Positions 62,628 through 64,000 of a stretch of DNA of 64,000 bases are shown piece after piece. Positions within the stretch are counted from its first letter, which is position 1. Each line of letters begins with the position of its first letter. This stretch comes from DASXVX01 sp036504075 (lineage in GTDB: Bacteria; Bacillota; Sulfobacillia; Symbiobacteriales; Symbiobacteriaceae). The DNA is taken from positions 1-64,000 of the forward strand of contig DASXVX010000072.1 of NCBI GenBank assembly GCA_036504075.1. The letters are read 5' to 3'. The translations under genes and the position numbers were made by a program. The notes under the pieces were generated by a model that saw only the letters and a list, made by a program, of their open reading frames with translations, was not told the origin of the DNA and did not search any database.

Positions 62628-62656
62628 AGATTAATGGCATTCCCTTATTTTGCCAA
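62628..62656 (-). promoter_or_regulatory. Promoter of the TPR-peptide-XRE operon
   Basis: TTGGCA (62651-62656) and TAATCT (62628-62633) with 17 bases between. A tggcattc direct repeat overlaps the -10 and downstream region (about 62609-62642), a possible regulator site. Confidence 0.55.
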
Positions 62657-62966
62657 TCCGATGGACCGTTCGGTTTTTTCTAACCTTTACCGCGCTCGCA
62701 ATTTGCCGTATTATGGAAAGTGTTCGGTCCCGCATCGACTCCGCTTCGGCGGAGGGGACCGGCCCCCCGCCACCTCCTCAACGGTCGGCGGGGGTTTCAC
62801 TTTGTCGATTATGGTCAGCTCGCCGGATTGGCAACCGTCAAGTTTATCTGATGGGCCGGGCTGATGCTGGTAGCGATGATGGCCTTGGCGATTTCGAAGC
62901 CGGTAATCGCAGCGACGCCCGCGTGGGTAGAAAAGGTCGTATATCCCGGGCGGTAACAACGCAAAA

Positions 62967-63003
62967 AGCCCCCGGCGCTCCCTGCGGGGGGAGATCGGGG
63001 GCT
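62967..63003 (-). terminator. Terminator of the two-gene unit at 63016-63803
   Basis: agcccccg / cgggggct with U-run on the minus strand, 13 bases past the stop. Confidence 0.85.
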
Positions 63004-63015
63004 GTCAAGAGATGC

Positions 63016-63312
63016 TCAATCGACCGGTTCGCGCTCCAGCATGCGGGCAATCAGCGGGCCGGTGAGCCCATCGTCCCAGAGGGCTTGAAAAAAGCCAGTG
63101 AAGTCCGCCACCGTCCGGCCAGGCATGACTTTGAAGAACTGCGCTAGCGCCTCTGCCCGGCACATTGTCATGTCGCACATCACAAAGCCGTACCAAAAGC
63201 CCTGCAAGGCGTCCAACTCTGCCTCCGGATACCCCGCCTGCACCAGGTACTTTATTCGGTGCGCGTCGTCGTCGGACAGGTCCATGAGTTCCCGAATCGT
63301 CTTTTCGTCCAT
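63016..63312 (-). CDS. Small hypothetical protein
   Basis: 98 residues, cytoplasmic: MDEKTIRELMDLSDDDAHRI onward, with FWYGFVMCDMTMCRAEALAQFF in the middle. No recognised domain. ATG at 63312 behind AGGGGGGAG, 11 bases after the stop of the upstream secreted-protein gene; operon partner. Confidence 0.65.
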   Translation of the reverse strand: MDEKTIRELMDLSDDDAHRIKYLVQAGYPEAELDALQGFWYGFVMCDMTMCRAEALAQFFKVMPGRTVADFTGFFQALWDDGLTGPLIARMLEREPVD

Positions 63313-63323
63313 TGTGCTCCCCC

Positions 63324-63803
63324 CTACAGGCTCCAAGACATCCGGGCGATGATTTCACGAACTGCAATCGCCGCTTTGGTCGCCGTCGCTCCGGACACGC
63401 CGGAATTGATCATGACCCGGTAGACTGCGTCCTTGACCATGTTCAAGGTCAAACCCTCCTGGCCGGCGATATTCAGCAATGCCTTCGCCAGGGCGGCGGC
63501 ATTTTCCACAACCGATCGGCTGGTGACTGCATCGGAGAAGCTGCGAATTTCCCAGGAAAGTCTGATGAGGGTTAGCTGCACTTCCAGCATGAAGGCCATT
63601 TCGAGCACCGCAGCCCGAATCATCCATTCCGTAAGCCTGACTTCTGCACCGACCCCACCAGACGGGCCGCCCGGGGCAACCGGCACCGCCGAGGGCTTCC
63701 CCTGGGCCTCTGCGGCGAAGACCGACCCGGCCGGGAGACACGCGGCAAGAATGGCAATCAGGAGCACCAAACCCACGATACGGCGCACAGCCCCACGAAT
63801 CAA
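63324..63803 (-). CDS. Exported hypothetical protein
   Basis: 159 residues from TTG behind AGGGGG. The signal sequence VGLVLLIAILAACLPAGSVFA could be cut at VFA or processed as a lipoprotein at LAAC. After a Gly/Pro linker the rest is helical (EWMIRAAVLEMAFMLEVQL; AALAKALLNIAGQ; MVKDAVYRVMINSG). No family recognised. First gene of a two-gene unit with 63016-63312. Confidence 0.65.
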   Translation of the reverse strand: MIRGAVRRIVGLVLLIAILAACLPAGSVFAAEAQGKPSAVPVAPGGPSGGVGAEVRLTEWMIRAAVLEMAFMLEVQLTLIRLSWEIRSFSDAVTSRSVVENAAALAKALLNIAGQEGLTLNMVKDAVYRVMINSGVSGATATKAAIAVREIIARMSWSL

Positions 63804-63886
63804 GCGAATTCCCCCTTGTCTGTTCGCTTCTTTGCGCTTCCAAATTTTACCATAGCTTACCCGTCGGTTCAACTGTCTAAATGCAA

Positions 63887-63927
63887 AAAGTCCCCGGGTT
63901 CCCTGTGGAGGGAGGCCCGGGGACTTT
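63887..63927 (-). terminator. Terminator near the window end
   Basis: aaagtccccggg / cccggggacttt with a T-run on the minus strand; it would end a minus-strand gene entering from beyond the window. Confidence 0.75.
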
Positions 63928-63948
63928 CTGCTTGACGAGCATGCCTTG

Positions 63949-64000
63949 TCAAGTAATGACCAGGTGGCCGAAACCGGCAACGCCGCCAGGAACAGCACGT
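63949..64000 (-). CDS. Possible 3' end of a gene cut by the window
   Basis: Minus-strand reading RAVPGGVAGFGHLVIT then stop at 63949, 21 bases before a strong terminator. Too short to classify. Confidence 0.3.
   Translation of the reverse strand, partial: RAVPGGVAGFGHLVIT

Larger units (their letters stand above)
62492..63015. other. Gene-free region upstream of the TPR-peptide-XRE operon
   Basis: About 520 bases. Contains the promoter at 62628-62656, a possible 15-codon leader ORF on the minus strand (62537-62584; MLTVCVRGGLFSDSG) with its own GGGGGTGAGG site, a GC hairpin near 62750, and the terminator of the next gene. A minus-strand stretch around 62835-62950 reads as coding-like but has no start. 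Confidence 0.5.

Overview
The window reads as one GC-rich chromosomal segment of a Gram-positive, Firmicutes-type bacterium. Most genes start behind strong GGAGG ribosome binding sites. TTG and GTG starts are common, a T-box leader precedes an aminoacyl-tRNA synthetase, many secreted proteins carry lipoboxes or signal peptides, and one gene has a YtrA-type GntR regulator. The gene mix, including a T-box-linked second lysyl-tRNA synthetase, suggests a Symbiobacterium-like thermophilic lineage. That genus assignment is inference from gene content only.

Layout. 0-9.6 kb: acetyl-CoA synthetase, a 3D-domain secreted protein, a PAS-GGDEF diguanylate cyclase, a large membrane-anchored TPR protein, a cysteine amidase-like protein with copper amine oxidase N-like repeats, a broken TolB-like gene, and a TPR gene followed by a tiny secreted-peptide gene. 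9.7-15.5 kb: thioesterase, alpha/beta hydrolase and M23 lipoprotein, then two PilZ proteins and a chemoreceptor. 15.8-21.8 kb: GDT1-type transporter half, an ABC-2 permease pair and a Dpp/Opp peptide importer without ATPases. 22.0-23.6 kb: a shortened T-box and a lysyl-tRNA synthetase gene with a frame-disrupting C-terminal deletion. 24-34.6 kb: acetyltransferase, secreted and hypothetical proteins, a five-gene GntR/ABC exporter operon bounded by near-identical hairpins and a 22-bp tandem repeat, and a sulfonate/nitrate-type ABC importer. 34.8-44 kb: rubredoxin-like mini-protein, a UbiB-family kinase operon with a TetR gene and two identical operators, an FMN reductase-like protein, a secreted sialidase-fold propeller, and a KdpDE-like two-component system. 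44-52.6 kb: MFS transporter, FkbM methyltransferase, several hypotheticals and a YyaL-type thioredoxin-fold protein. 52.8-60.6 kb: a housekeeping block on the minus strand (sigma and anti-sigma, SIMPL protein, polA-mutM-small protein-coaE-lytic transglycosylase). 60.9-64 kb: tRNA-Leu(CAA), then a minus-strand cassette TPR protein - secreted peptide - XRE regulator, and further small secreted genes.

The most interesting candidate system is the recurring pair of a 280-295-residue TPR protein with a very small exported peptide encoded just downstream. It occurs at 7.66-8.69 kb, and at 61.15-62.49 kb where an XRE DNA-binding protein is added. The arrangement resembles RRNPP-type peptide quorum sensing (Rap-Phr, PlcR-PapR), but with sensor and DNA-binding domain on separate genes. 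The peptide at 61.4 kb carries a duplicated EHGNI-x-G motif after its signal sequence. Several genes are frameshifted or internally deleted, so either local decay or sequence error should be considered.
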